This document shows positions 1 through 9,000 of a DNA stretch of 64,000 nt, in pieces. Positions within the stretch are counted from its first letter, which is position 1. Each line of letters starts with the position of its first letter. The translations under genes were made by a program, and so were the position numbers. The notes below the pieces were generated by a model that saw nothing but the letters and a program-made list of their open reading frames with translations, searched no databases and was not told where the DNA came from. Origin of the DNA: an uncultured bacterium (GTDB taxonomy: Bacteria; Cyanobacteriota; Vampirovibrionia; Gastranaerophilales; Gastranaerophilaceae); NCBI GenBank assembly GCA_902779645.1, contig CACZCH010000003.1, forward strand, positions 1-64,000, in the 5' to 3' direction.

Positions 1-26
1 CTCTTTCTTTGATACCAAAGAAAGAG
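1..26. repeat. Perfect palindrome at window edge
   Basis: Two 11-nt arms (CTCTTTCTTTG / CAAAGAAAGAG) surround the 4-nt loop ATAC. It could be the end of a terminator for a gene to the left, or a dispersed palindrome. A shared 12-mer (CTTTCTTTGATA) occurs on the minus strand just upstream of nifU at about 3553-3568. The left neighbour is outside the window, so its role cannot be settled. Confidence 0.5.
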
Positions 27-77
27 TACATACAATAATATATATAAATACTTGTATCAAATTATTTTTTTATATAA

Positions 78-115
78 AACTAATGCAACAAAATACATAT
101 TTTGATGCATTAGTT
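78..115 (-). terminator. Rho-independent terminator after rlmH
   Basis: Long inverted repeat just past the rlmH stop codon. The outer arms are AACTAATGCA / TGCATTAGTT and the inner arms CAAAAT / ATTTTG, with one mismatch and a 4-nt loop. On the minus strand it is followed by an AU-rich tract containing a U-run. It probably ends the nifU-nifS-mscS-rlmH transcript. Confidence 0.75.
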
Positions 116-119
116 ATTG

Positions 120-590
120 TTATTTATGATACTTTTCGCCTTTTAATATCTTAAACGCTCTATAAATTTGTTCAACTAGTATTAGCCTTGCAAATTGATG
201 CAAAAAAGTCATCTTTGACATACTTAATTTAAAATCAGCTCTTGCACTGACTTTTGGAGATAAACCACAAGATGAACCAATAACAAATACTAACTCTGAA
301 ACTCCGCTTACTGTAATATCATTAATTTTTTGAGCTAATTCTTCTGATGATAATTGTTTTCCTTTAATCTCCAGCGTTATAACAAAAGAATCATCTTTTA
401 TATGAGATAAAATATTTTCTCCCTCTTCATCAAGAATTTTTGATGTCAAATTTTCATCCTTTATCTCAATAGGATTCAATTCTACAATTTCTACCGAAGC
501 ATAGGGAGAAAGACGTTTTAAAAATTCATCAATACCGTCTTTTAAGAACTTTTCTTTTATTTTACCAAGTGCAATAATCTTGATTTTCAT
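120..590 (-). CDS. rlmH: 23S rRNA (pseudouridine-1915-N3)-methyltransferase RlmH
   Basis: The 156-residue protein has the usual RlmH length and belongs to the SPOUT methyltransferases, which use S-adenosylmethionine to methylate pseudouridine 1915 in helix 69 of 23S rRNA. The C-terminal half carries the SAM-binding knot signature (VFVIGSSCGLSP) followed by the highly conserved tail with HQFARLILVEQIYRAFKI and a terminal KGEKYHK. One small deviation is GSSCG where many homologues have GGAYG or GGADG. Its start codon overlaps the stop of the upstream mscS gene by one base (TAATG), implying translational coupling. It is the last gene of the run starting at nifU. Confidence 0.96.
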   Translation of the reverse strand: MKIKIIALGKIKEKFLKDGIDEFLKRLSPYASVEIVELNPIEIKDENLTSKILDEEGENILSHIKDDSFVITLEIKGKQLSSEELAQKINDITVSGVSELVFVIGSSCGLSPKVSARADFKLSMSKMTFLHQFARLILVEQIYRAFKILKGEKYHK

Positions 591-1456
591 TATTGCTCTT
601 TACCCGTTTTTTCAATATAAATACTTGTAGACGGAAATGCAAAGCTAATACCTTCTTCACGGAAACGATGAATAATTTCTTTTATTATATTCCCTTTTAT
701 AACTTTATATTTTGCCCAAGCTGTTTCCTGAGTGTACCCAAAAAATCTGATATTTATTGAACTGTCAGCTAATGTTTCAATCGTTGTAAACATTCCTGAG
801 CCAATGATATTTTTATTATTTGATGCAATTTCTTTTATAATATCCACAGCTCTATCTAATTTTTCGTTTGAGGTTCCGTATTCTACTCCCACAGTAATAT
901 CAATCTTTCTTTTTTTGCACTTGGAAACATTTGTTATTGCTTCATTTGATATTGTATTATTCGGAACATTAACAACAAAATTATCTAATGTTCTTATAGA
1001 AGTTGAACGAAGATTAATTTTTTCAACATACCCTTCAATGTTATCAAACTTTATATAATCACCAATTTTATATACTCTGTCACCTAATAATCCTAAAGAA
1101 CCGAATACGTTACCGATTGCTTCTTTAGCAGCAAAACCTACAGCCAAACCTGTGATCCCGAAACCTGCTATTATAGAAGAAACATTATAACCAAAACTTT
1201 CCAAAAATCCCACTAAAAGCATAAATATAATGACAGCTTTTAATACTTTAATCAAAACCGGTAAGAGGTTTACAAGTGTCGAATCAGAATGCTTTTCACG
1301 CAGTTTTGAAGATATTTTTATTTCAAATATATTAATAACCCTGTTAATTACCATAATCAAAACAACGTTAATTATAACTCCCAAAAAAAACGGAGCATGT
1401 TTTCCTAAAAATCCAAATATTGGTTTTATTAACATATTAAAAATATCATCAATCAT
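590..1456 (-). CDS. MscS-family small-conductance mechanosensitive channel
   Basis: A 288-residue inner-membrane protein. Two or three hydrophobic segments occupy roughly residues 12-38, 62-85 and 90-118. The third matches the pore-lining TM3 of MscS, with the Gly/Ala-rich run GFGITGLAVGFAAKEAIGN. The beta domain follows (GDRVYKIGDYIKFDNIEGYVEKI, then the family-typical VPNNTISNEAITN). Such channels open under membrane tension and release solutes during hypo-osmotic shock. It sits between nifS (21 bp upstream) and rlmH (1-base overlap). The specific subfamily cannot be assigned by eye, so no symbol is given. Confidence 0.92.
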   Translation of the reverse strand: MIDDIFNMLIKPIFGFLGKHAPFFLGVIINVVLIMVINRVINIFEIKISSKLREKHSDSTLVNLLPVLIKVLKAVIIFMLLVGFLESFGYNVSSIIAGFGITGLAVGFAAKEAIGNVFGSLGLLGDRVYKIGDYIKFDNIEGYVEKINLRSTSIRTLDNFVVNVPNNTISNEAITNVSKCKKRKIDITVGVEYGTSNEKLDRAVDIIKEIASNNKNIIGSGMFTTIETLADSSINIRFFGYTQETAWAKYKVIKGNIIKEIIHRFREEGISFAFPSTSIYIEKTGKEQ

Positions 1457-1477
1457 TTTTCATATTCCCTTTTTTTA

Positions 1478-2668
1478 TTAAAATCCTTTGCGTTTTCTTA
1501 GTTCCTCCAATTCGCATTGGAATGGTGAAATTTTTGTCAATTTATCCATTATTATAGGCATATTTTGAATAACAAAGTCAACATCTTTTTCTGTTGTAAA
1601 ACGAGAAAGTGAAAATCTTATTGAACCGTGAAGAGCTGTAAATGGTATTCCCATAGCTCTTAATACATGGCTTGGCTCAAGCGAACCTGATGTACAAGCA
1701 CTTCCTGAGCTTGCACAAACGCCAATATCACTTAAGTGAAGCAGAATAAGTTCTCCTTCAACATACTCAAATCCAATGTTTGTAGTGTTAGGAACCCTGT
1801 TTGTTATACCCGTATTTAAGCGTGCATTGAAAACATTTTTTAGAATTCCTGCTTCAAGTTTATCACGAAGTCTTTTTACTTCCGTAAGTTCATGATTCAT
1901 ATTTTCCAAAGCAAGTTCGGCAGCTTTTCCCATTCCTACAATATATGGTACATTTTCTGTCCCAGCTCTCATTCCTCGTTCTTGGTGACCACCATTAATT
2001 AAAGGAGTTAAACGGACATCCGGTTTAACGTACAGAGCGCCAATACCCTTCGGTGCGTGAAATTTATGTCCTGAAACACCCACCATGTCTATTAATGTAT
2101 CTTTTACCGCCATTGGAATTTTACCCGCTGCTTGAACACCGTCTACGTATACTCTTGTTTCAGGTGAATGTGATTTTACATATTCTGCTATTTCTTCAAC
2201 TGGATGAATAACACCCGTTTCATTATTTGCCCACATAACAGATACAAGAGCTGTATCTTTTCTAAGTTTTGATTTAAGTTCTTCAACGTCCAGTTCGCCT
2301 TGTGCGTTAACACCTATATAATCGACTTCATACCCCTGTTTTTCATAGAATTTATATGTATTTAAAACACAAGGATGTTCAACTTGTGTAGTTATTATAT
2401 GACGTTTTTCCTTGTTGCAGTTAAGAACACCCTTAATCGCCATATTAGCAGACTCTGAACCGCAAGATGTAAAAAATATTTCTTTTTCATCTTTTGCACC
2501 GAAAAAGTCACGCATTTTTGCTCTTGCTTCTCTTATTGCAGAAGCAGGCTTTTTCGCAAAATCATACATACTTGAAGGATTTGCGTATTCTTCACTTAAA
2601 TACGGAAGCATCTCATCCAAAACTTTTTTATCTGTTGCTGTTGTAGCGTTATTATCTAAGTAAATCAT
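1478..2668 (-). CDS. nifS: Cysteine desulfurase, NifS/IscS type
   Basis: A 396-residue PLP enzyme that takes sulfur from L-cysteine as an enzyme persulfide for Fe-S cluster assembly. Family landmarks visible are the N-terminal YLDNNATTATD, the PLP-lysine segment SGHKFHAPKGIGALYV, GGHQERGMRAGTENV, and the mobile catalytic-Cys loop SSGSACTSGSLEPSHVLR. Only 10 bp separate it from nifU, which supplies the scaffold, so the two form an Fe-S assembly unit. The pair is named after nitrogen fixation, but no nitrogenase genes are visible. In non-fixing bacteria such pairs do general Fe-S biogenesis. Confidence 0.95.
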   Translation of the reverse strand: MIYLDNNATTATDKKVLDEMLPYLSEEYANPSSMYDFAKKPASAIREARAKMRDFFGAKDEKEIFFTSCGSESANMAIKGVLNCNKEKRHIITTQVEHPCVLNTYKFYEKQGYEVDYIGVNAQGELDVEELKSKLRKDTALVSVMWANNETGVIHPVEEIAEYVKSHSPETRVYVDGVQAAGKIPMAVKDTLIDMVGVSGHKFHAPKGIGALYVKPDVRLTPLINGGHQERGMRAGTENVPYIVGMGKAAELALENMNHELTEVKRLRDKLEAGILKNVFNARLNTGITNRVPNTTNIGFEYVEGELILLHLSDIGVCASSGSACTSGSLEPSHVLRAMGIPFTALHGSIRFSLSRFTTEKDVDFVIQNMPIIMDKLTKISPFQCELEELRKRKGF

Positions 2669-2678
2669 TTTATTTCCT

Positions 2679-3512
2679 TTAAATTTGTTCTACTTCAAGG
2701 TTTTTATCAACCTTATCTTTTAAAATCGATTCAACAAATGTTTTTATTGTCATTCTTGAGTTTTTGCATCCTTGACACATACCGGTTAATTTTACTTTAA
2801 CCTTATTCCCGTCGAGGTCTATGAATTCTATATCTCCGCCGTCTTTTTGAAGTTCAGGAGAAATTTGCTGTTCGATAACCTTGCTTATTTTAAGAATTTT
2901 TTGAGTAGCAGTTAAAGGCTCTTTATTTGCCTCAGCAACTTGTTTATTCCAGTAAGTATCAATTATATCTTTGATTACGCCTTTGCATCTTCCGCAGGCA
3001 CCGCCGGCTTTAGTGTAGTTCGTGACTTCTTCAACTGTTTTAAGATTATTAATCTTTATTGCTTCCCAAATTTGGTTTTCCGTTACGTTAAAGCAAGTGC
3101 AGACAATCTTATCTGCTGTATCTTGAGGCAAATCTTCATTAACTTCTTCCCCGTAATATTTTTTTAATGCATCCTCTAAAGCTTCGTGTCCCATAACCGA
3201 GCAGTGCATTTTTTCTTGCGGAAGTCCGCCAAGCTCTTCAGCGATATCTTTATTTGTAATCTTTTTTGCTTCATCTAATGTTTTTCCGATAATCATTTCA
3301 GTTAAAATACTTGACGAAGCGACTGCTGAACCGCACCCAAAAGTTTGAAATTTTGCATCAACAATTTTATTACCGTCTAATTTTAAATATAATTTTAAAG
3401 AATCGCCGCAAGCAAGAGAACCTGCTTCACCTATTAAGTCAGCATTATCAATCTTACCTACATTTCTTGGATTTCTATAATGATCTAAAACTTTCTCTGA
3501 ATAATCCCACAT
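2679..3512 (-). CDS. nifU: Fe-S cluster assembly scaffold NifU, three-domain form
   Basis: A 277-residue modular scaffold. Residues 1-125 form an IscU-like domain beginning MWDYSEKVLDHYRNPRNVG, with conserved cysteines in GSLACGDSL, FGCGSA and MHCSV. Residues about 135-185 form a BFD-like [2Fe-2S] domain (CTCFNVT ... GGACGRCKGVI). Residues about 200-277 form the NifU C-terminal domain with the CxxC MCQGCKNS. A good Shine-Dalgarno (GAGG) sits 7 nt before the ATG. It is first in the operon with nifS. The full-length domain order is that of classic NifU rather than the short SUF or ISC scaffold. Confidence 0.95.
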   Translation of the reverse strand: MWDYSEKVLDHYRNPRNVGKIDNADLIGEAGSLACGDSLKLYLKLDGNKIVDAKFQTFGCGSAVASSSILTEMIIGKTLDEAKKITNKDIAEELGGLPQEKMHCSVMGHEALEDALKKYYGEEVNEDLPQDTADKIVCTCFNVTENQIWEAIKINNLKTVEEVTNYTKAGGACGRCKGVIKDIIDTYWNKQVAEANKEPLTATQKILKISKVIEQQISPELQKDGGDIEFIDLDGNKVKVKLTGMCQGCKNSRMTIKTFVESILKDKVDKNLEVEQI

Positions 3513-3612
3513 TTTTATACCTCGTGATTTTGTGTAGTTCTTATCTAATTCTATATCAAAGAAAGTGTTTTTTATATTACCTTAAATAAAATTTAATTAT
3601 TAATTAATAATT

Positions 3613-3948
3613 TTAGTTCAACTCAGCATTATCAATTGCTTGTTGGCGTTTTTCATCTTCTTTTATAAATTCACAATCTGCTTCAAGACGTTTGTCTTCC
3701 ATAGCATCAATAAGTTCGTGAATATCTTTTATCTGTCCCAGCTCAAAACCGACTTCCGCAAGCAGAACACAATCGTTACACAAACGATGATGTCCGTACA
3801 ATACTGAACCTGCTAAATCTTTTGTAGAACCGCAAGCATCACAGGTAAAAAATTCGTGTATACAATCAGGATTTTCTTCTATATCATCTAATCTCATTTG
3901 CTCAACAACGAGCTGCATTTCTTTAACAATTTCTTCTTTTGATTTCAT
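3613..3948 (-). CDS. Small zinc-ribbon protein, function unknown
   Basis: A 111-residue, acidic and helix-rich cytoplasmic protein with a treble-clef or zinc-ribbon-like centre: Cys36-x2-Cys39 (CDAC) and Cys57-x2-Cys60 (CNDC). These four residues probably bind one zinc ion. The flanks are charged helices. AAGGA lies 7 nt before the ATG. It lies between pdxJ and nifU on the same strand. I do not recognise the family. Possible roles are nucleic-acid binding or a protein adaptor. Confidence 0.8.
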   Translation of the reverse strand: MKSKEEIVKEMQLVVEQMRLDDIEENPDCIHEFFTCDACGSTKDLAGSVLYGHHRLCNDCVLLAEVGFELGQIKDIHELIDAMEDKRLEADCEFIKEDEKRQQAIDNAELN

Positions 3949-4001
3949 TGTTTATTCCTTTTTTCACAAAATTTGTAACTTTACATAAAAGCCAAATATA
4001 T

Positions 4002-4718
4002 TTACCCCCCCTCACATAATGCTTTCATTTCTTTAACAGCTTTCTCTAATCCTACAAAAACGGCTCTTGAAATTATCGAATGACCAATGTTTAATTCAAC
4101 AAGTCCGGGGATTTCATGCATTCTGTGAACATTATCATAATTTAGACCATGTCCGGCATTGACTTTCAGCCCGAAATTTTGAGCGAAAACTGCCGCACCC
4201 TTTAAATCTTCAAAAGCTTTTTCTTCGTCAGGTGTTCCAAATACGTTAGAGTATCTTCCGGTATGAAGTTCTATAAACGGTGCGCCTGTTTTTGAAACAG
4301 CAGATATCTGATGTACATCCGGATCAATAAAGAAACTTACTTCAATCCCTTTATCTATAAGAGGTTTCGTAAATTCAATTGCCCATTTTAACTGACCTGC
4401 AACATCAAGCCCCCCTTCAGTTGTTAGTTCCTGTCTTTTTTCAGGTACAATACAAACAGCGTGGGGTCTTATTTTTAGTGCAAACTTCTGCATTTCTTTT
4501 GTCATTGCCATCTCTAAGTTCAAACGAACTCTCGGCATCATTCTGATTGCTTCAACATCTGCATCTTTAATATGTCGTCTGTCTTCTCTCAAATGAGTTG
4601 TAATTGAAGCGACCTGACAATCCTTACATATTCTGACTGCTGTCAAAACATCCGGATCATTACCTCCTCTTGCGTTTCTTAACGTTGCAACGTGATCTAT
4701 ATTTACACCTAATAACAT
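4002..4718 (-). CDS. pdxJ: Pyridoxine 5'-phosphate synthase PdxJ
   Basis: The 238-residue TIM-barrel enzyme condenses 1-deoxy-D-xylulose 5-phosphate with 3-amino-2-oxopropyl phosphate to make pyridoxine 5'-phosphate, the last ring-forming step of DXP-dependent vitamin B6 synthesis. It opens with the diagnostic LGVNIDHVATLRNARGG and continues with THLREDRRHIKDADV, RLNLEMA, ELHTGRYS and the C-terminal VNAGHGLNYDNV and ELNIGHSIISRA. A strong Shine-Dalgarno (AAGGAG) precedes the ATG. Length and motifs are typical and nothing is odd. Confidence 0.96.
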   Translation of the reverse strand: MLLGVNIDHVATLRNARGGNDPDVLTAVRICKDCQVASITTHLREDRRHIKDADVEAIRMMPRVRLNLEMAMTKEMQKFALKIRPHAVCIVPEKRQELTTEGGLDVAGQLKWAIEFTKPLIDKGIEVSFFIDPDVHQISAVSKTGAPFIELHTGRYSNVFGTPDEEKAFEDLKGAAVFAQNFGLKVNAGHGLNYDNVHRMHEIPGLVELNIGHSIISRAVFVGLEKAVKEMKALCEGG

Positions 4719-4896
4719 TGTTATTACTCCTTAATACTTGAATATTATCATAACAATACTATCATAAAAATTTTATTGAATCTTATAGTAAGCTTAATAT
4801 ATTGGATTTAGTTAGTTATTTTGTTTATGTATAAGAACAGTAGGTTTGAAAATTTTTGACAAGCATTCTGAAAAAGTGAAATGCGAATTAACGAAT

Positions 4897-4966
4897 TGTA
4901 ACAATTTTTCTGCAAATGTAACAATTTTTCAAAAATTATTAAAGTTTTTCTAAATTATGCCGATAA
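4897..4966 (+). promoter_or_regulatory. Sigma-28-type promoter P1 with two phased upstream boxes
   Basis: The -35 element TAAAGTTT (4940-4947), an 11-bp spacer and the -10 element GCCGATAA (4959-4966) equal the FliA consensus established in enteric bacteria. Two TGTAACA boxes start at 4897 and 4917, exactly 20 bp apart. The nearer starts 23 bp before the -35. The promoter reads into the small gene at 4999. That upstream boxes are activator sites is inference. Confidence 0.85.
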
Positions 4967-4998
4967 GATAATCAGCAGAAAAAATGAAAGGAAAAACT

Positions 4999-5265
4999 AT
5001 GATAAAAACAAGTTCTATTAATGTAAATGCATTACAAATAAAACAAAGTGCTAAAAAAAATAAAACAGAAGGAAGCGGTGAAGTTGGGGAAAATGAAAAC
5101 GGAAAAACAAAAACTACTGATATAAAAAAACCAGAGGAATTAAGTAAAAAATTTAAATTCAGTTTCAAAAAGTTTTTTAGATTTCTATATGAATTACTAT
5201 TTGTTGGTCTGGAATATTCATGGGGCGATGAAGGAGCAGATAGAAATACAAAAAAGGATAATTAA
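4999..5265 (+). CDS. Small protein of unknown function under a sigma-28-type promoter
   Basis: An 88-residue protein. The ATG at 4999 is preferred over the in-frame ATG at 4984 because an AAAGGA ribosome site lies 6 nt upstream of it. The sequence opens MIKTSSINVNALQIKQSAKK, then has a charged Lys/Glu/Gly-rich linker, an amphipathic Phe/Lys-rich stretch (KFKFSFKKFFRFLYELLF, residues about 50-70) and an acidic tail. There is no signal peptide and no family I recognise. It is the first gene after promoter P1 and lies 2 bp before the next gene. An exported or flagellum-associated role is only suggested by the promoter. Confidence 0.7.
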   Translation: MIKTSSINVNALQIKQSAKKNKTEGSGEVGENENGKTKTTDIKKPEELSKKFKFSFKKFFRFLYELLFVGLEYSWGDEGADRNTKKDN

Positions 5266-5267
5266 CA

Positions 5268-5570
5268 ATGGAATTAAATAAATATAACATGTATTCTATA
5301 AATGTTGATAACAATATGACATCAGCAAAAAGTCAATTAATGGAAGAGATTGAACAAATGAAACAAATCTATGATTATGCACAGATTAATGATTTCATTG
5401 AAAGACATTACGGTAAATTGGATAATTGGCTTAATAAGGAGTTCTGTGACGGCAAAAAACTTGGAATATTAAAAGAAGATAATACCATCGAACTTGCTAT
5501 ACTTGATGAAAATGGTATTGTTTTTGGAAGACGCTGGGAATTTATTCCTGATGAATCTCCTGAAGAATAA
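5268..5570 (+). CDS. Small acidic protein of unknown function
   Basis: A 100-residue protein in the same probable operon as the gene at 4999 (2-bp gap, so likely co-expressed from P1). The N-terminus (MELNKYNMYSINVDNNMTS) has the Asn-rich style seen in other short proteins of this window. The middle (residues about 20-55) is a predicted helix, and the C-terminus (IELAILDENGIVFGRRWEFIPDE) looks like beta strands. No domain is recognised. No terminator hairpin follows immediately, and the next clear hairpins are at 5847 and 5970. Confidence 0.68.
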   Translation: MELNKYNMYSINVDNNMTSAKSQLMEEIEQMKQIYDYAQINDFIERHYGKLDNWLNKEFCDGKKLGILKEDNTIELAILDENGIVFGRRWEFIPDESPEE

Positions 5571-5789
5571 ATTATCAGAAAATATTAATTATAATAACAA
5601 AAAATTCAGTATTCATGGTGTTTTTTGCAGCGAATTCACTGAAACGGATAATAGTTGTTGTGAGCAACGAGTATTTTAATGCACGAAATGTTTCATATTA
5701 CTTCTTTTTGTTATTTTGTATGATTTAGATTTTATCGATATTTGAGCCAAATTTTATCCATTCAAAATTTGCCAAAAAGTAAATTTGAG

Positions 5790-5810
5790 GACTTTTGACG
5801 GACTTTTGAG
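5790..5810. repeat. Dispersed GGACTTTTG repeat, copy A
   Basis: A 21-bp sequence containing two GGACTTTTG units is identical to 50974-50994. It is followed by GTAGTTTGAA and then TTCCGAC, which also appear in this order at 21890-21925. No coding function fits. It is probably a remnant or a non-autonomous mobile unit. Confidence 0.6.
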
Positions 5811-5846
5811 GTAGTTTGAATTAACCGACTTCCGACATGGTTGTCA

Positions 5847-5865
5847 CCCTGAATTCATTTCAGGG
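5847..5865. repeat. CCCTGAA hairpin (dispersed-repeat type)
   Basis: Inverted arms CCCTGAA and TTCAGGG around a 5-nt loop, embedded in a GTCACCCTGAA...TCAGGGTCT context. From memory this sort of sequence is a common intergenic palindrome in many bacterial genomes. No U-run follows, so it is not called a terminator. Confidence 0.5.
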
Positions 5866-6049
5866 TCTTACCGAAATATAGTAAGCACGCCACTCTTGTA
5901 AGATGCTGAATGTAAAAGAACACTCGGTTTGAGAAGAAAGAACACACAAATTGAAAAATTTAATTATAGGTCGGGTTTTAACCCGACAAAAACATTTGTA
6001 AACTGACTACGATATTGAGAAAAAGTGACAGGGAGAATTGAGAAAATTA

Positions 6050-9000
6050 TTATAAATTATTAAAGAAAGCAACAACTTCTTCTTGTACTCTTTGAGCAAT
6101 TTGTTCCCACTCTTTTGATGAAACAGCATTAGGATTATCAGGTATTAATTTGGGCGAATTAGGGTCATTTGGATTTAGTCTTATGGATTCAATATGTTGT
6201 GCCAATCGTTTCGCATCTGCCTCAGAAACTTGTCCTTTAAAATATATGCAGAAGTTGCTTCCTCTACCGACAGGTACATCAATTTGTATGCCTGTCATAT
6301 TTAATTTTTCACTATAATATGATGTTATTCTCGGTCCACTTGTAAGATAACCGGAAATATCTGCTTGCTCAATTAAAGTACGACCATTTTTTGCTAGTCT
6401 TGGAGCAGAAGTAAATTTAGAATTTTGGGAAATATCTACAAAATTAGCACCATTTTGCGTTCTACCGCAGAAAAACACATCTTGTTCAGTCAGATTCTGA
6501 ACATTAGTTTTAGCATCTTTTACTCTTGCAAAACCACTTCTATTAGTATTTGCTGCTAATGTCCAAATTTCTTCTTTTTTCTTTTCTACAAGCTGTAGAA
6601 GACTTTTTCTGATTGTATCATCTTCAATCATGTTTATGTCTAATTCAATATTTTTAAGGCTTTGAGTATTTCTTGCATTTTGTATTTGTGTATTATATTT
6701 TTTGTAGGTTGGATTATTGATAATAGCTTCATCTATATCATTTTTAGGTTCACTTACTCTTGGTTGTTCATTTGGACTCGTGCTATTATCACCTGTAGTT
6801 TTTGTTTGTCTTATTTTTTGTAGGCGGCTTTCTATATTGCTTTTTAATCTATTTTTCATAGTATTATCATCAGGCATTTTTTCGATAAATTCTAAAGCCT
6901 CTAATAATTCTTGTTCCGTTAAAGTAGGGTTATAGAACTCTCCATAATTAGGATTTTCCGGTGTGCCAAATCTGCCTGCAGGTTGAGAAGGTGTTTCACT
7001 AGCTGCACTTCCACTATTCGTTTTATGAGTTGGCTCATTTTGTTTTGCCACAGGTTCAGTCGGTGCTGCTTGCTTTGACTGAGGATTTGTCACAGGTTCA
7101 GGTGTTGTAGGTGTAGTTTGTTTTGGTTGAGATTTTGGTTGAGTTATGACAGGTTTAGAGTTTAAATCAAGTTTTACCTCAACCTCATCCAATTTAAACA
7201 TCCATTCCGGCATACCTAAATCAACTAAAACTTGTTTAAATTCAGGTGAATATTTCGAGAAATCACCTTCAGCAGCAGTAGCAATAAATTCTCGTTTATT
7301 AGTATATGCATAATCAATATTACGAACTCCGGCACGTTCTAATTCTTCACGATACCAAGTTTTTTCCATAAATGCCTTATTATTTTCACTAATATCTATA
7401 TGTCCGTCTTTACCAAATTTGCCCCAAGCATCCGGTATTTGGTCGTTTGCATGTGTTAATTCATGTCTAAATGCTTTTCCGGTTCCGCCAGAACCATTTA
7501 ATGATATTCTTTTATTAACTGAAAAACAATAACCGTCTGCTCCACCAAAATCAAGGGTATAATTACTTCTAAAGAATTCAACATCTAACTTTGATGTATC
7601 AATCATTGGTGGTAATGTTGCCTTTCCATTACTAGCAACATGCCATCTTTCTAACTCAATATTTATTAACAAAACATCTTCCGGCAACGCATTTTTGTCC
7701 AAAAATACAGGTACATTATATTTTTCAATCATATTAATCAGAGAGTTTTCAATAATACTGACATCAACTCCTGCTTTGTCACATTTTATTTTTAAATCAT
7801 CATGTATTTTTGATAAATAATATTCTTTATACATACTGATTTTTTCAGCTTTACTCATGTGTTTTTCTTTTTCAAATTTAGTTTTTAAAGTTTCAAATTG
7901 TTTGTCATAGTTATAATTTTCATTAAAAGCATCCATATCGGCTCTATCGTAGTCGTGCCACTCCCTTCTGTTAACAGGATTCTTTTTAGAGGTTTCTAAT
8001 CGTTCTTCTATTAATTTATAATCACCTTCAGCGACTTGTACCCATTTCTTTTTATTTGGATCATAAGCACTATAAATATCTTTCTTATACGGTTGTGTTA
8101 ATGTTCTTTTTCTTACACAAGGTTCACCTTCTGCAGTAAATATATATTCACATTCACCATTTTTTTCTTTAACTTTTACTTTTACAAAATCATTTGATTT
8201 ATCTACTACGGTATAATCCATACCTATATGTTCAGCAATTTTATTATGATTTACTACATCTTGAATCTTTTTATCTTTCATTGCATCTAATCTTTGCGTA
8301 GATCGTTCTCTTGCAACTGTATAACGACCGTTAGATGTATTTATAATATCAATATATTCTTGTGTGTCATTTATTAAAATTTCAACGCTTAATGCATGTT
8401 CCGGCATACTAATTTTACTATTTATTTCTTGCAGATTCTCTAATATTTTCTTGTATGCCAACTCATCAGCAGCATTTTCCAGATGAGCCATAGAATTAAC
8501 TAAATTGTCAAACTTAGCCAATAATTCTCCCTGTTTAGTTTGCAATAATTGATTTCTTATTGAAACGGCTAAGTCTTGCAGAGGTTTATCTTTTATATTT
8601 TCTATTGCTTTTTCGATTGATAAATTATTATGTTTATTTGTTGCGATTCTTTGGTTGTAACTTTCATATACATCTCTTGCACCATTAAACGATTTACTTT
8701 TATCATCATTAATGACTTTGTAATCTATTGCTTTTTTATATTTTGGATCGATAACTTCTGCTAATACAGGCATATCTACTCCGGAATCATTTGATAATAT
8801 AAAGTTATAAATTTTACCGTCAGCACCTTTTCCCTGAACCTTTATATAATCTTCAGAATATGAAAGGACTTCAAATTTTTTACCCAGATTATTTCTTATA
8901 TAGTCACTTAAACTACCACCTTTTCCAACATCACCAAAACTAAATGGTTCAATCGCATTATTAGAATCAAATAGTCCTGTATCGTGAGCAGACCTATAAT

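Larger units (their letters stand above)
5571..6049. other. Gene-free block with dispersed repeats
   Basis: About 480 bp without a convincing gene. It contains the motif GGACTTTTG twice (within 5789-5810), a hairpin with CCCTGAA / TTCAGGG arms (5847-5865), and a hairpin GTCGGG-TTTTAA-CCCGAC (5970-5987). The stretch GACTTTTGACGGACTTTTGA at 5790 recurs exactly at 50974, and parts resemble the blocks at 21.0-22.0 and 51.0-52.2 kb. The 5970 hairpin may terminate transcripts from either side, but the T-runs are poor. Confidence 0.6.

Noticed and set aside
1478-3512. nifS and nifU as evidence for nitrogen fixation
   Set aside because: No nitrogenase or nif regulatory genes are in the window, and such pairs serve general Fe-S assembly in many non-fixing bacteria.
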